Source: Lucinisca nassula (taxonomy: Eukaryota > Mollusca > Bivalvia > Lucinida > Lucinidae). From it: a stretch of 64,000 nt of DNA. Made by a program: the position numbers and the translations under genes. This document shows positions 22,951-34,929 of the stretch, piece by piece (position 1 is the stretch's first letter; every line of letters starts with the position of its first letter). The notes under the pieces are model-generated. The model made no database searches. It was not told the origin of the DNA and saw only the letters and a program-made list of their open reading frames with translations. Location: NCBI GenBank assembly GCA_963580285.1, contig CAUZLF010000718.1:124001-188000 (forward strand). The letters are read 5' to 3'.

Positions 22951-25165
22951 TTTATTTAGTGAGGGTAGCAACATTTAGCACATACAAATATACATGTAAC
23001 AGCTTATCTTCCACGAGGCCCTCAGCTAATCTTCCATGATCTAATCTTCCTTCTTAATAAAACATACACGCTATAATATTTTGTTTCATCGGCATTGTCA
23101 TTTTTAGATATGAGGAAAAAATATAGATATAATAAATTGATAGAACATACAAGTAATAATATTTTCTTCCATCTGCAGTATCATGTTTAGATATGAGGAA
23201 CTTTTGAAACCGTTTTGAATATGGAGCAATATTTTCTCACGGATGTATCTAGGCAGTGATTAGGCAGTTTACATTAAGCCAAAAGTCCAGTTTTTTGTTC
23301 ACTATCGACCGACTGTTGATAATATTGTATTTAGTACTAAAAAGGTTGTAGACATTTGTTTTCTCCACATCATTTTGTTTCTTTGAATAATCATTACGAA
23401 AACACGCCTATACAAATACAAAGTAACCTTTATCGCCAAAACGAAAATTTTAAGATGAAAAATTGTGATTTTTTTCTCATTTCTGCACAAAATATAATGT
23501 GATTTAAAAAACAACAACAAAGGACTGGTGGGTCTATTGCCTCCGAGTGTAGGTAGGAGAAATAGTCTTAAACTGTTTCATTAATCTCTTAAATTCCAGT
23601 GTCCAATCAAATAGTGTAGATCTTCACCAGACGCCGGATTCTGCAGCGTCTGATCAGGGTATACACTCTTTGCCAAGCCCATCCTATGTTTCCAAGATAA
23701 CCCTCTTTAGTTTTTCACAACAGTCTGACCTCACTGCGACTATTTTCATTCTAATAGTTTTCCCGACAAGTCAGTGATATTCACGTGCACTTAAGCATAG
23801 AACAGCTTTTCTTCTGAGCACCTTTGGGTCGACTGACAAACAATTCCCAGTGGAATTCTTTTCACTGACTGTTACAAGGCGGTTCTTCTTTGGCGGTTTA
23901 TTTATGTTATTGTTTGTCACTGATTGTATGTATCACATTTTGGATAGCCAGCTGGTATTGATTCCTGATCATTGCTTTACTTCTACTTTTTATAAGCACC
24001 AAGTTTATAATCATGAGTGTCTTATGCTCAGCCTGGCTCTCTAATGCTTGACCATAGAAACACGATATAGATTTAATCGCCATTAAAAAGCGTAAGCTGG
24101 CCATTTTGTTTTCTACAAAAGCAAGTAATGACCTCTTATTTATGAATCTGTACGTCATTCGGTCAGATAAGCATGATACCCAGACATTTAATGGTCTTGT
24201 CCAGAAAAGTATTTTTCATCACGGCTTTCTTTCTCTGGTGATTTTAACATAATTTAGAAATCATATTCAGGCCACCTTTTATTGTAGTACGCTGCTGGCA
24301 TTTACTTAGGCAGCAACTGGTGAGATTTTCTCCTCTCTGGCTATCGAATGCTTAACCAGACGATCTAATGCTGAACCAGCAAATTTTGGCAGATGAGGAG
24401 TTCTTCGCAGAAATTAAAACTCTTAAACCTGTTTTATTTCATTTCAGGCAATTACCGGACCATTGATAAAACAAACACAGCGTAAAAGTCCGTGAAAATC
24501 ATTCGGTACTATGATTCTGGAGACTGAAAATGTTTCCATAAAATACTATGTCATTATCGAATCAATAGCGCACTGCTTATCAGGTTGGCTAAAAATGGTT
24601 CCGTAGAACAAGGTGCGGGGGATTCTGGGGCCGTTGAGATGAAAACAGATCCGCTTTATAGTTGCAAGTTTTGTTATCATTTCTATAGATCTAATGCGTA
24701 ACCAACCATTTTCGACCTTTTCCGTGGTGATTTCTCGCTAGTGCTGCATTGACAAGCAAAATATCCACAACACATATAACCATATATGTTTATTGTGTGT
24801 GCATGTTAATAGGCTGAACTTGTAGCAAAGCGCAGTAATAAATAAAAGGCAACAAACACCTCGAAAAACCACTCGTTTTCTAAGGCTTGAGTTCACCTTC
24901 AGCAGGAGAAACTAAATTTAGCCAAAATGTGTGAAGTACGGGATTTGGTATTTACTCCAAAGATGCCGATATCAATGGGCTCCTGAATGTAATTCCCCGT
25001 TTCTTAAATAACTTCCTCGTAAAAATTATATAACTTATGAAACATAGAAACTGCACAGTTTCTTTACCTTTTTTAGCGATCTAATTCCTAACCGGATGTC
25101 GCTCTAATTGCTTCACGTTCTTAACCAATGGTTACGCATTCTATCGTTCCGTAGGCGTGGGTTAA

Positions 25166-26044
25166 GGAGAAGTTGTTTAAATATTTTCTTTTTTTTAGCT
25201 CGAGGCCATCTTGGTCATCCGAACAGAACACTTTGAGCAATTTTGGTATGAGGTCACCTTAGAAAAATTCCTGTGAAATTATTTCAAAATCCATCCACTG
25301 GTTAATTAAGGTGGCCCTAAATGGTCATAAAACACAATAAAAATACACTTTAAGGAAACCTTGTCCCCTGGTATTGCAAATGATTTTGGCACAAAAATAG
25401 ACGTGAACCCATATCTAGCTTTCAAAAATAATGTTACCGGTTTCTGATTTTTTTAAAATTTGTTTGCTATATAGAGGACATACGTGGCGTATTTTATATG
25501 CAATATCTTGGGGTGACAAGATCAGTAACACATCTAATACTTATGATGAACATCTTATTTTTTTGCAAATTTTCATGAAAAATAGAAGTCATTTTGCAAA
25601 TAATGTTTATCAGGAAGATTAAAAGACATAGACACATTTACATTTTTTGTATTAGATTAATCCTTATAGAGTTCTGTTGCCAATCAAAGCAACAAAATTT
25701 GAAAATAATCACACACGTTGATTTAAGACCACAGGTGTTCACAGGTGTGTATGACCTCTACAGAGGATTACCTCAGGGAGCTCTCCTGATACCTATTTCA
25801 ATTTATCAAATGAAACAAAGTTCATTTATATTTGATAGACCTCAAGTAAACAACAACTGAAGTTTCAAGAAAATCTGTGCGTGGGCAGATTTGGAACTCC
25901 CCCTTTTGAAATAAACACATGCTGTATATAAGGTGGAAGATTCCATTCAGTATAAAAAAAAATGTAAAGGTGAATGATTACAGATTTTTATGTCTTTCAA
26001 ACATAGGAGATAACTCCCATGACTTCTTGGGTATATTCTTTTAA
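25166..26044. other. Non-coding, repeat remnants
   Basis: Right half of the repeat split by the TIR element (to about 25310), then AT-rich sequence starting 'aaggtggccctaaatggtca'. No exon recognised. Confidence 0.4.
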
Positions 26045-26249
26045 TTAACCCTTGTCCTGTTGAATATTTAAATATGCCACACCCACTACCAATTATCAAC
26101 CAATCAGATTACTTGATGCAAATTATTGCGACAAATTCATCAACTGAATGACAAACAATGAAGATCCTGATCAGATGGCTTCTGAACTGATCTGGATATT
26201 CATTGTTTGAAAGATAAGACATATCCGGATTCAGCAGGACAAGGGTTAA
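26045..26249. mobile_element. TTAACCC-type MITE copy
   Basis: Ends 'ttaacccttgtcctgttgaa' and 'cagcaggacaagggttaa'. The central palindrome is shortened by loss of part of one arm. Confidence 0.82.
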
Positions 26250-26519
26250 GATGCCAATCACAACAAATGTCATCTGCTTTGTTGTCTGCTGGTAACTTCA
26301 AAATCAATGCTGCAAACAGAATGGACCTAGATCAGATCACTCATCTGGGTTCACGCTGTTTGCCTGCATGCAAAATTAAGTTTGAAAACTTTGTCAGAAG
26401 ATGCAGCAGACAACATGAACAGACAAAATTTTCAGATAAGAGTTTTTTCTTATCGCCTTAAGGGGAATGGGAACACCTTCAGGGGAGGCAACTCCCGCAA
26501 AAGTGTTTTTGTCACCCAT

Positions 26520-26595
26520 GTCAATAGGGATCAACTCTTAAAGGAAAGAATTTGCTCCTGAGGAGCAAATTCTTTCCTTTAAGAGTAGACCCCTT
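26520..26595. repeat. Perfect hairpin around GAGGAGC
   Basis: 'ttaaaggaaagaatttgctc' is followed at once by its reverse complement, a nearly loop-free palindrome of about 55 bp centred near 26555. Confidence 0.85.
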
Positions 26596-26709
26596 TTTCG
26601 GTGGGAATGAGCCTATAGAAAAGTGAATAGGGAGTCCAGAAAGTTGTCGCCCTTTGAAAAATGGCAGACAAATGGGCTAAGTGTTCCCATTCCCCTTAGG
26701 AATTACTTA

Positions 26710-26880
26710 GTTTGTTTGTTTGATTTGAGGTTTAACGTCCCCGTCAACACTGTAAAGGTCATTTTGAAGACGTTGCTTCCAATTTTGTGGGACTTTTACC
26801 CGACATTGAGATGAAATGACATTTCAAGCCCTGTCGCCCAATGAAACCAATAGGATTTATAAGCATGGACGCCATTTAAT
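26710..26880 (-). mobile_element. (CAAA)n-tailed SINE, 5'-truncated
   Basis: Reverse copy ('tttgtttgtttgatttgagg' to 'ataagcatggacgcc'); only the 3' half is present. Confidence 0.72.
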
Positions 26881-27721
26881 GAACAGTAATGCTCTTACTT
26901 CTAGGGTATACATAGCTTAAAGCCATACAATTACTCAGTTCACACCTAAGATACCTCTTTTCAATTCCACCTAGACTAAATATCTAAGTTACGGTATCCG
27001 ACAAAACATAGAAAGACAAAAGGAAGAACCGACATAACATAGACGCGTCATAAGACAGAAGCGACCATTAATAGAAAGACAATTAGTAGAAAGACAAAAG
27101 AAAGAAAGTTATCTACCTTTTGTCGCACCCGACCAATATTGTTAATAAACAGCCAGTCATTGATTAGTTATTGAGCATCGCTTATAATTATGATGACTAT
27201 TGTAACATTGCTTGTGATATAAAGTACCAGTATAATTATTGTTTTTTTTTATTGAAATAAAATGAGTTAAGATTACCTCAATTGTTCATTCTTTTTTACC
27301 CGAGTTATATTTGTAAAGACCGTTATTTTACTGGTCATTTAGACCTAGTTTTGAATAGTTAGTCGAAATAGTCGGCAATGGAACTTTTACAAACACAGAA
27401 AGGAAAGCCTCGAATTGACTATGAAGGCTTTTTAGTACATGTACAATATTGACAAATACGTGTGTAAAGACAATTTACTGGAAATGTGTACGCTATCCTG
27501 AATGCCGAGGAATAGCAATTTCAAACAAGGATGCTGCAGCGACTAAAATTTTTGCGGATATATATATATATATATATATAAATATATATTTGCAAAGATT
27601 ATGTCAATAAAATTTTCTCTTGCTTTTGAAAATTTTTCTATGTTTTTTTTTCTTTTGTCGCGTCTATGTTATGTCCAGTCTACGTTTTGCCTTTCTATGT
27701 TTTGTCATGAACCCCCAAGTT
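26881..27721. other. No gene seen
   Basis: AT-rich, a few 'agaaagacaa' repeats near 27010-27100, and a (TA)n microsatellite at 27558-27592. Confidence 0.4.
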
Positions 27722-27729
27722 ATATAAAC

Positions 27730-29116
27730 GAATCCGGGACGTTTCTCTCCCAAACCGTTTCCTCCCCTAGTTGTTTCGCCCCCAAGACGTTTCCTCCCTG
27801 GTCGTTCCCCCCCCCCCCCTAGTCGTTTCGCCCCCCTAGTCGATTCGTCCCCCTAGTCGTTTCGTCCCCCTAGTTGTTTCGCCCACTTTTCATTGTAAGG
27901 CTAATTTTCAATGTTGAACTTTTATTGGAGGTGAGAAGAGGCAAATATTTAAGTAGCATCATCGCCCTGTCACGTCATCCTAAGTATCTGTATCTGTTCG
28001 TTAAGGGACATCATTCATACTTGAACAGTATGTCTCTGATGGCGCGTTAAAAAGAGAAAGTGGGAAATATTGGAAAGAAACACCTAGCTGTGGATAGACA
28101 AGAAAGAAAAGAAAGGAAAGATTCCTGCCGGCTTTTTCAAATCATCATTGGAAACCATACCTCTCCGGCTACAGTAGCGTCGCCCAACCGGCACAGGTTC
28201 AAAACTCCCTCAGACTTTACTTACAGACTGGCCCCTACCTAGCTGTTAAAACGAGAGAGTAGACGGTCTCTGCTTGAAGGATACCAAGTCAGGGGCCTCA
28301 GAAACAGATGCTGGTACAGGATTCCAACCGGGTATAGTCCTGGGGAAGAAGCTGTACTTGAGTGTATCCAGCTAACCGCGTTGCTTGATCAGGGTCTGCA
28401 CTCTTTGCTTACAGTTCAGGAATAACTGGGTCGGACGCCGCAAATCTGATCAGAGTATACACAAATTGCTGACAGAACATTGATGAAAGGTATCGACTTG
28501 ATCATTGCTTCCACTTCTATTTATTACGTTGCATCGGCGTTGACGCGTCGTTGCATAGACGACATTTGCGGCAATACTCAAAGTTCTATGTATTACCTAG
28601 TGGGCACCCAATGTGTATGCAACGTCGTATCAACGCCAATGCAACTTTATTACGTTGCATCGGCATTGACGCGATGTTGCGTAGACAGCATTTGCGGCAA
28701 TCTTCAATAATGTATTACTGACCGACTCTGATAACGAACCAACCGACCAATTTATAGCAAAACTGGTAAAGGTGCTTAAGCGATAACTAAAGACGTTTAA
28801 CTTTGCAAAGAGCGCATGTTTTCACACATTATCATTAAGGGCATTAATTGCGTAATTAATGTGTCAAATCAAATAAACAATGTGATTAATGGTATTGACC
28901 AAAACAGGTAATAATTCCTAATTAACATTTTCATTCAAAGAACAGGTTCTTCTCTCTAAATATATTAAAATAGTTTGGGGGCGAAACGACTAGGGTTTGG
29001 GGGCGAAACGACTAGGGTTAGGGGGCGAAACGACTAGGGGCCAAAAAGGGGAGTGAAACGACTAGGGGGGAAACGACCAGGGGGGAAACGTCTTGGGGGC
29101 GAAACGTCTTGTTACC
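27730..29116. mobile_element. Word-array element, sub-family ii, copy A
   Basis: Bordered by the 8-mer 'atataaac' at 27722-27729 and 29117-29124. One end reads 'gaatccgggacgtttc', the other, read inward, 'ggtaacaagacgtttcgccc'. Both ends are arrays of about 16-17 bp built on 'ctagtcgtttcgccccc'. About 1.1 kb of interior includes a reading frame of roughly 80 residues (27942-28242, one stop) and two copies of 'ttgcatcggcgttgacgcg'. Inverted copy B is at 37804. Confidence 0.85.
27942..28242 (+). pseudogene. Interior reading frame of word-array element, copy A
   Basis: Translation contains 'GNIGKKHLAVDRQERKERK' and 'TVASPNRHRFK'. An upstream in-frame TAA ('LMAR' then stop) interrupts what is open in copy B at 38860-39171. 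I do not recognise the protein. It may be a captured exon or conserved only because the element copies are young. Confidence 0.35.
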
Positions 29117-29369
29117 ATATAAACAAATAACAAATTATGACATCTTCTTGTTTTCATCTTTGCCTCTGGCTATGCTCTACCTACTTTAAATAAACATTTT
29201 CTTAAATTTGTTGTTTTAGTAATTCTATCTGTCTAGTGTCTATCCAAAGATTAAGGGTCAATATACCAAGTGTCACTGGCAGAGCTAAATAAACATGTTC
29301 TTAATTTTGTTGTTAAGTAATGTCAAATTGACAATTTATGTAAAACTCCTTGCAACTTTGGATAGTATC
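29117..29369. other. Short spacer, no gene
   Basis: AT-rich; 'taaataaacatgttctta'-type words recur twice (29190 and 29288). Confidence 0.35.
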
Positions 29370-30466
29370 AAACTTGCTGAATATTCAATTAAGCCACACC
29401 CATTTCTGACTTTGAACCAATCAGTTTACAATTAATTTCTACATATTCATAAACTGAATGTCAAACAGTGTAGATCCTTCAGAAGCCATCTGATCTGGAT
29501 CTACACTGTTTGCAAAGATAGGGCTTGTCGCCAAGAGCAGGATGAATGTAGGACGATTTGGCCAGCGGACGATTTGGCCCGGACGATTTGGCCTAGGACA
29601 ATTCGGCCTAGGACAATTTGGCCAGATTAAGATAATAGCTAGGTTAAACTGAAAATTTAATGTTATAGGTTTGATTTTAATATACAGTAATGTTTGAATA
29701 TGTGGAAGGAACATTTTAAAGAAGAGTTTAAACATTTAGATATTTTTGTTTTTGTTTTTAAACTATAACTTTTGGCCTGAGATATTCTTTAGGAGCAAAT
29801 TAATAAAAATGGTTAACTATAATCCCCCAAACACAAAAATACAATAAAATAATAATAATAAATAAATTTAAAGGTTTTGTTTAAATTGGCTGGAAAACAA
29901 GATTAATTACATTTTCTTGTACTCATGGTTAATTGGCTTACTGATTTGCTGACTGGTCTACGTTCCTTGCTTTCTTAATTAGCTATTCCACACTTTTTTT
30001 GTTGGTTTTGTTTGGTTCAAGAATGTGCACCGCACTGGTTAACCACTTACACTTAGGGGGACTGATCTGCTCAATGTGACCTAAAAGTGTTGACTGGGCT
30101 CTGATACTATAAATGGGCAGAAAATATTAATGGTGTGTGATAAAAATATGTTGTCAAATAAAGAAACTGCTCAAACTTTTAAAGGAATTTCCTCTTATGT
30201 CAACATTTGATTTTCACTCATCAAAGCCAAGAAATGACAGATGAAATCACTGAAAAAAAAAAAACATAAAATATTAGCCAAATGAAAAAAGAATGCGAAT
30301 GAAATGACTGATAGAATAAGAATTGGTAAAACCGCTAGGAGAAATTAATTTGGCCAAATTGTCCTACCCGGTAATTTTGGCTCGCCAAATTGTCCTAGGC
30401 CGAATTGTCCTAGGCCAAATCGTCCGCTGGCCAAATTGTCCGCCCACCGAGCAGGATAAAGGTTAA
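29370..30466. mobile_element. TTAACCC-type MITE split by a later insertion
   Basis: Left part has 'tgctgaatattcaattaagc' and the palindrome (29462-29512). Right terminus 'gagcaggataaaggttaa' lies at 30449-30466, 0.9 kb away. The interrupting element is described separately. Confidence 0.8.
29544..30448. mobile_element. Word-array element, sub-family iii
   Basis: Inserted in a MITE with a 9-bp duplication 'gagcaggat' (29535-29543 and 30449-30457). Ends read inward: 'gaatgtaggacgatttggcc' and 'ggtgggcggacaatttggcc'. The arms repeat a 15-mer near 'taggacaatttggcc' four to six times. The 0.75-kb interior is AT-rich and non-coding. Confidence 0.87.
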
Positions 30467-31117
30467 AGCATGTTGTTGAGAAAGTAAACAGACAAATCAG
30501 TCAAGGACCTGATCAGACTGTTCTGATCTGAACAATCTTTAAGAGGCCTGTCTACTGTCTATCCAAAAACTTAGGATCAATATTAGTGTCAATGGCACAG
30601 CTAAATGCATACCTGTGATTTTATTTCTACCTGCTTAATATCTCAATTTCTGACTTGGTCGAGATTTCTAAAATATTTTAAGACCAAAATCATATTTGCC
30701 ATATTTGCCACTTTGGGCATATTTTCCAGGCCGGTAAATACCGGTAAATGCCACTGGTAAATACCGGGGGTGGAATTTGCCACTCAACCTTGAGGATGGG
30801 CCGCCTCGCACCGTGGTTCCTGGTCAGGCTTAGATCCTCTAAGCGGTTTACCAGTACTAGTGTGCGGGCCGGATTCAGCTCTGCGTGGAAGCATCATGCA
30901 GCCCATATAGGCGGGGGCTCTAAGAGTTACTTAGGAAGCTCCTCAGAAAATAGGGGTCTAGGATCAATTCTTCCCCTCAAGAGTGGGCCCTTTTGATCTG
31001 TAGAAAAATCTAGAGAAATAAATCATTGAAACACATGGTGAAGTGACTGGAGTTTACCCCCTAATGTTTTTTCGTATGCAAACTAAATAAACAACTAAAA
31101 CTGGAGAATAATATAGG
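30467..31117. other. Repeat remnants; SINE fragment
   Basis: Palindrome remnant near 30490-30545, 'ggtaaataccgg' repeats at 30733-30770, and a SINE fragment at about 30785-30915 recognised by 'ggcttagatcctctaagcgg'. Confidence 0.5.
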
Positions 31118-32336
31118 ATTCCAGGACATTTGCCCCCCAGGACATTTGCCCCCCAATGACTTAATCTAAAAATGGACAATTGCCCCCCAGTTGAAAATGC
31201 GACCTGGACATTTGCCCCCCAGAGCTTATTTTTGGTATGGACATTTGCCCCCCAGTGCTTATTTTACAGGTGGACATTTGCCCCCCACTGCATATTTCAG
31301 AAAGGGACATTTGTCCCCCAGATAGATCCGGGCTAACACAAAGGAGGAAAACAATACATTTATTGGTTTATTATCATCAGAAATACAAAATGTTAAGCAA
31401 TAAATTACTCCATCTATATAAATATGAATCCCATAAGAACCTGCTGTTATGGACAACCCCTACGTTAGAAAGCAGTATGCATCCCGATCAGATGCCATAT
31501 CTGATGGGGATCTATACTGTTTGTCATGCAATTTGTTAAGTTAACAAAAATATACCAAGAATGTGATGGTTAATAGTCAACAACTGGAGATGCTTAATTT
31601 ATTCAGCAGGATAAGGGTTAGGTTTAGCAGGTCAGCTACAGAACCATATATTGAGTATCTGCCTCACTGAGGGTCCAGTGTCAGATGCCTATACTCAAGT
31701 GTTTTTTACACTGGATACACTGATGGTTAATTCTTGAACAAATTGAAATGATCTTGAATGGGCTGTAAAACTTTAACCAAAACGTTATCATGTAAATTAT
31801 GTAGCTATATACAAGTCTTTGTAATGAAAATATTTGTCTAGCCGGGTTGGGGGGCAAATGTCCCTTTCTGAAATAAGCAGTGGGGGGCAATTGTCCACCT
31901 GTAAAATAAGTACTGGGGGGCAGATGTCCATACCAAAAATAAGCTCTGGGGGGCAAATGTCCGGGTCGCATTTTCAACTGGGGGGCAAATGTCCATTTTT
32001 AGATTAAGTCATTGGGGGGCAAACGTCCAGGACATTTGCCCCCCAGGACATTTGCCCCCCAATGACTTAATCTAAAAATGGACAATTGCCCCCCAGTTGA
32101 AAATGCGACCTGGACATTTGCCCCCCAGAGCTTATTTTTGGTATGGACATTTGCCCCCCAGTGCTTATTTTACAGGTGGACATTTGCCCCCCACTGCATA
32201 TTTCAGAAAGGGACATTTGTCCCCCAGATAGATGTCCGGCAAATGTCCGGGTCGCATTTTCAACTGGGGGGCAAATGTCCATTTTTAGATTAAGTCATTG
32301 GGGGGCAAACGTCCTGGGGGGCAAACGTCCGGAGAC
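31118..32336. mobile_element. Word-array element, sub-family i, full copy plus short derivative
   Basis: Arms repeat 'ggacatttgcccccca'. A full copy runs about 31118-32028 with a MITE remnant inside. It is directly followed (32029-32336) by a second copy whose two arms meet without the interior. The outer ends read 'gattccaggacatttgcc' and, inward from the right, 'ggtctccggacgtttgcc', matching the GAATCC / GGT pattern of the other sub-families. I could not find a target duplication. Prolines in translations come only from the C-run. Confidence 0.8.
31430..31621. mobile_element. Diverged TTAACCC-type MITE inside sub-family i element
   Basis: 'acctgctgttatggacaacc' at one end and 'cagcaggataagggtta' at the other, palindrome diverged. 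Confidence 0.65.
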
Positions 32337-32875
32337 CGTTTGAAATATATGGGGACGATGCAAGCTTTAAGCGGATGTGTTACAGCAATTTTCTGCAACA
32401 AATGAACATTAGGTAAAAAAGGACTTGTTTACGCAAACATCTGAAAAAGTATTAGGGTGGGTAGCTAACTTATTTTAAATTATCTTGTGTGTTTTTTTTT
32501 CTGATATAGGAAAAGCATAAAATCTTAAAAATCTACCTTATAATACATGAAAAATTCTCAGACCAAGGTCAAGAATATGTAAATGTGCTCTCCCATATAA
32601 TTATTTAAAATTTTGCACACATTCTGCATCAAAATGACTGAAATACTAGGAAAATTAAAATAGGAGTCTCTCAAGAAAATGAGAAGAGACAGTAGGCTCA
32701 TACTTTTATACAAATGCCTATTTAAGGTGCTGCCAGCATTCCAACAGATGACCTTGTTCCCCCAGTTGGGCACTGTAGAAATCGTCATTCCCCTCGCTGT
32801 ATGTCAGATTGGACAAAATCCAACCCAAAATGGGTTAGAATAGATAAAAGCTATCACTGATGCCCTGACTAAGTC
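32337..32875. other. No gene seen
   Basis: AT-rich, no recognised repeat or coding signal. Confidence 0.4.
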
Positions 32876-33096
32876 TTAACTCTTATTTTGCTGTTCACGA
32901 CAACCCCTATCTTTGAAAACAGTGTAGATCCAGATCAGATGGCTTCTGAAGAAGCCATCTGATCAGGATCTACACTGTTTGACAATAAGTTTATGGCTTT
33001 GTAGGAACAAATTACATCAAGTAATCAAGTAATTTGATTGGTTGATAGACAGAAATGGGTGTGGCTTAAATGAATATTCAGCAAGATAAGGGTTAA
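32876..33096. mobile_element. TTAACCC-type MITE copy
   Basis: Ends 'ttaactcttattttgctg' and 'cagcaagataagggttaa'. Interior nearly identical to the copy at 8898. Confidence 0.85.
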
Positions 33097-33239
33097 TGGC
33101 TAATTAAAGTGATTCATATATAAATTCTTACAATGTAAATTAAAGTTGATCATCATTATTGAACATACATTTTTATAAAGTCGGATCAGTGACTTTAATC
33201 AATAAGTACGGTATGTTTGTTTCATTTGTAATGTTCTTA

Positions 33240-33545
33240 TTCCATCACGTGAACAAGTCCGTGAATGAAGAAGACCCCCCTATACCCCACTTTATATATA
33301 GAAAACTGGGGCTTACAGGAGTATAAATTATTTTTCTTATTTTTGCTCCAATACATGGGTTGTGGGTACTCGTTAGAACCGCCTCAATGAGGCGGTTCTA
33401 ACGAGCACCCACAACCCATGTTTGGAGTAAAAATAAGAAAATATCACAATGTTTCAAGAAAAATTTCACCATTTTGGAGATATGAAAGAATGCACTATTT
33501 CGCACGGATGTGTTATCGTAATGCATTGTTAGAATTATTTCACTA
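33240..33545. mobile_element. MITE family C copy
   Basis: 'tcacgtgaacaagtccgtga', the inner 'aaactgggg' hairpin and a 60-bp palindrome at 33358-33420. Confidence 0.78.
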
Positions 33546-33690
33546 TTCTGTATTTTGTCACTGTTGTTCTTGAGCAGTTCTACCTTCTTGTTGCAATAAT
33601 TTATCAATGAGCACCAATATAGCTACGATAGTATTGCACCAAATTTGATCTGGAATCTGCAGTTTTCAAAACGACACATGTACATGTATA

Positions 33691-33775
33691 GAAGCCTCCG
33701 TGGTGTAGTGGTTACGCTACTCGCCTTGTAAACCAGGGGTCGCAGGATCGATCCCGGGCTTCTCCAACAAATAAT
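33691..33775 (+). repeat. Solo tRNA-Thr-like SINE head
   Basis: 'gaagcctccgtggtgtagtg' then 'ccttgtaaaccaggggtcg' and B box 'ggatcgatcccgg', ending 'gggcttctcc'. The 5' 'gaagcc' can pair with the 3' 'ggcttc', and the anticodon arm resembles tRNA-Thr(UGU). The usual SINE body is missing; the head runs straight into the reversed 128-bp element. Confidence 0.75.
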
Positions 33776-34560
33776 CTTCGAGATATAAGGCAAAATCACT
33801 GGACCATGAAATATAGGTCACAGTGACCTAGATATATTTTGAGGTCAATCATGGGGTCACATGGTACTAATATCCCAGGTATGACATTTCTCCAACAAAT
33901 AGTCTTCAAGATATAAGGGAAAATCACTGGACCGTGAAATGTAGGTCACCATGACCTTCACCCTTTTAAACTTGAACCAATGTCACATGGTTGGCTGATA
34001 TATAACCAATTGTGTTAATAACTTGTTAGCATAATGGAAACGTATATAACAAATTACAAAGGTGTCCTAGATTTTGACCCCTAGCCCCACCCCATCCGTC
34101 CTCCCAGGCATGAACCCAGGGGTGTGATGTCTTGGAATCTCAGAAGACACGCCCGGGTATCCAACTTGCAAAATATGAATCGATTGTGATGAGTGTCTGT
34201 TGAGATATACATGTAAGCAATTCAAAAACTTTAACACAGTTTTACAGAGGTGTTCTAGATTTTAACCCCTAGCCCCACCCGGGGCATGAACCCAGGGGTC
34301 TGTTGTCCTTGAACATCAGAAGACCCTCCCAGGTATTTAAGTTCCAAATATGAGTGCTCTATGATGAGTGACTGTTGAGATATAAGCATTTGAAAAACTT
34401 TAACGCAGTGTGACGGGAACGCACATGCACACAAATGAGGTGACAACAACAGCTCTCCATGTATTTTGTACAGGCGAGCTAAAAATGGATATTTTCGTTT
34501 GATCACATGGTCAAATCTTTGCTTGAAGATTGGACACATTTGACATTGATATATCTCTGT
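33776..34560. repeat. Reversed copy of the element at 1-1960
   Basis: Reverse complement of the left end with only two 128-bp units. AGGTCA/TGACCT palindromes sit at 33815-33829 and 33943-33957. Confidence 0.85.
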
Positions 34561-34589
34561 TAATTATGCATCGGCCCAGACAAGGTTAA

Positions 34590-34920
34590 GAAGGACTTTC
34601 CCTGTTTGTTAAAACTAATTTTATTGAACTTTATTTTTTATTATGGTTTGTTTGTTGGGGTTTATTTTTGTTATGGTTTGTTTTTTGAGTGTGTGTATCG
34701 CTTAATATGTGATTTTGTTTTGGATAGCCAATTGGTCATTTTGTGGGAAAGTAACTGTGCTTTTGGCTTTCGCTTTGGCGTCTCCATTAGGGCCTGGTTG
34801 TTACGTGTTAGGGGTTCTTTCCCTTTGGTGTCACAGATGGGATCTGTGGATTAATTGTATCCATTCCTGATCATTGCCTTCATTGCTTTCAAGCAATTAC
34901 AGGAAGGATCTACACAGGGG
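34590..34920 (+). mobile_element. Penelope-like element 3' fragment
   Basis: 'cattttgtgggaaagtaact', 'tctttccctttggtgtc' and 'attgtatccattcctgatca' match the 3' untranslated region of the Penelope-like copies at 39865-40440 and 62060-62545. Diverged and 5'-truncated. Confidence 0.65.
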
Positions 34921-34929
34921 GCTTCCCGT

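Larger units (their letters stand above)
20999..25159. mobile_element. 4.16-kb DNA element with about 1.1-kb terminal inverted repeats
   Basis: The outermost sequence 'cacgcctacggaacgataga' (20999 onward) is repeated in reverse complement up to 25159. The arms run to about 22092 and 24064, near 1095 bp each and highly similar. The 6-mer ggttaa directly borders both ends (20993-20998 and 25160-25165). The 2-kb centre holds a minisatellite (22305-22590), a tetranucleotide run (22905-22950), a LINE-like 3' end at about 22950-23250 and a partial MITE C. No transposase frame is visible, so this copy is non-autonomous. Superfamily unassigned. Confidence 0.88.

Noticed and set aside
20993..25165. 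piggyBac element (TTAA target)
   Set aside because: With a TTAA duplication the two ends would be offset by two bases (CACGCC against CCCACGCC). The 6-bp GGTTAA makes them match exactly.
25740..25810. LINE RT motif 'YRGLPQGALL'
   Set aside because: Only about ten residues resemble it, without flanking RT sequence; chance is likely.
31237..32293. Repeating 'DICPPV' peptides on both strands
   Set aside because: They arise from the 'ggacatttgcccccca' word; several frames show them equally.
33691..33775. Functional tRNA-Thr gene
   Set aside because: The acceptor and anticodon stems are imperfect, and the same sequence heads several SINE copies.
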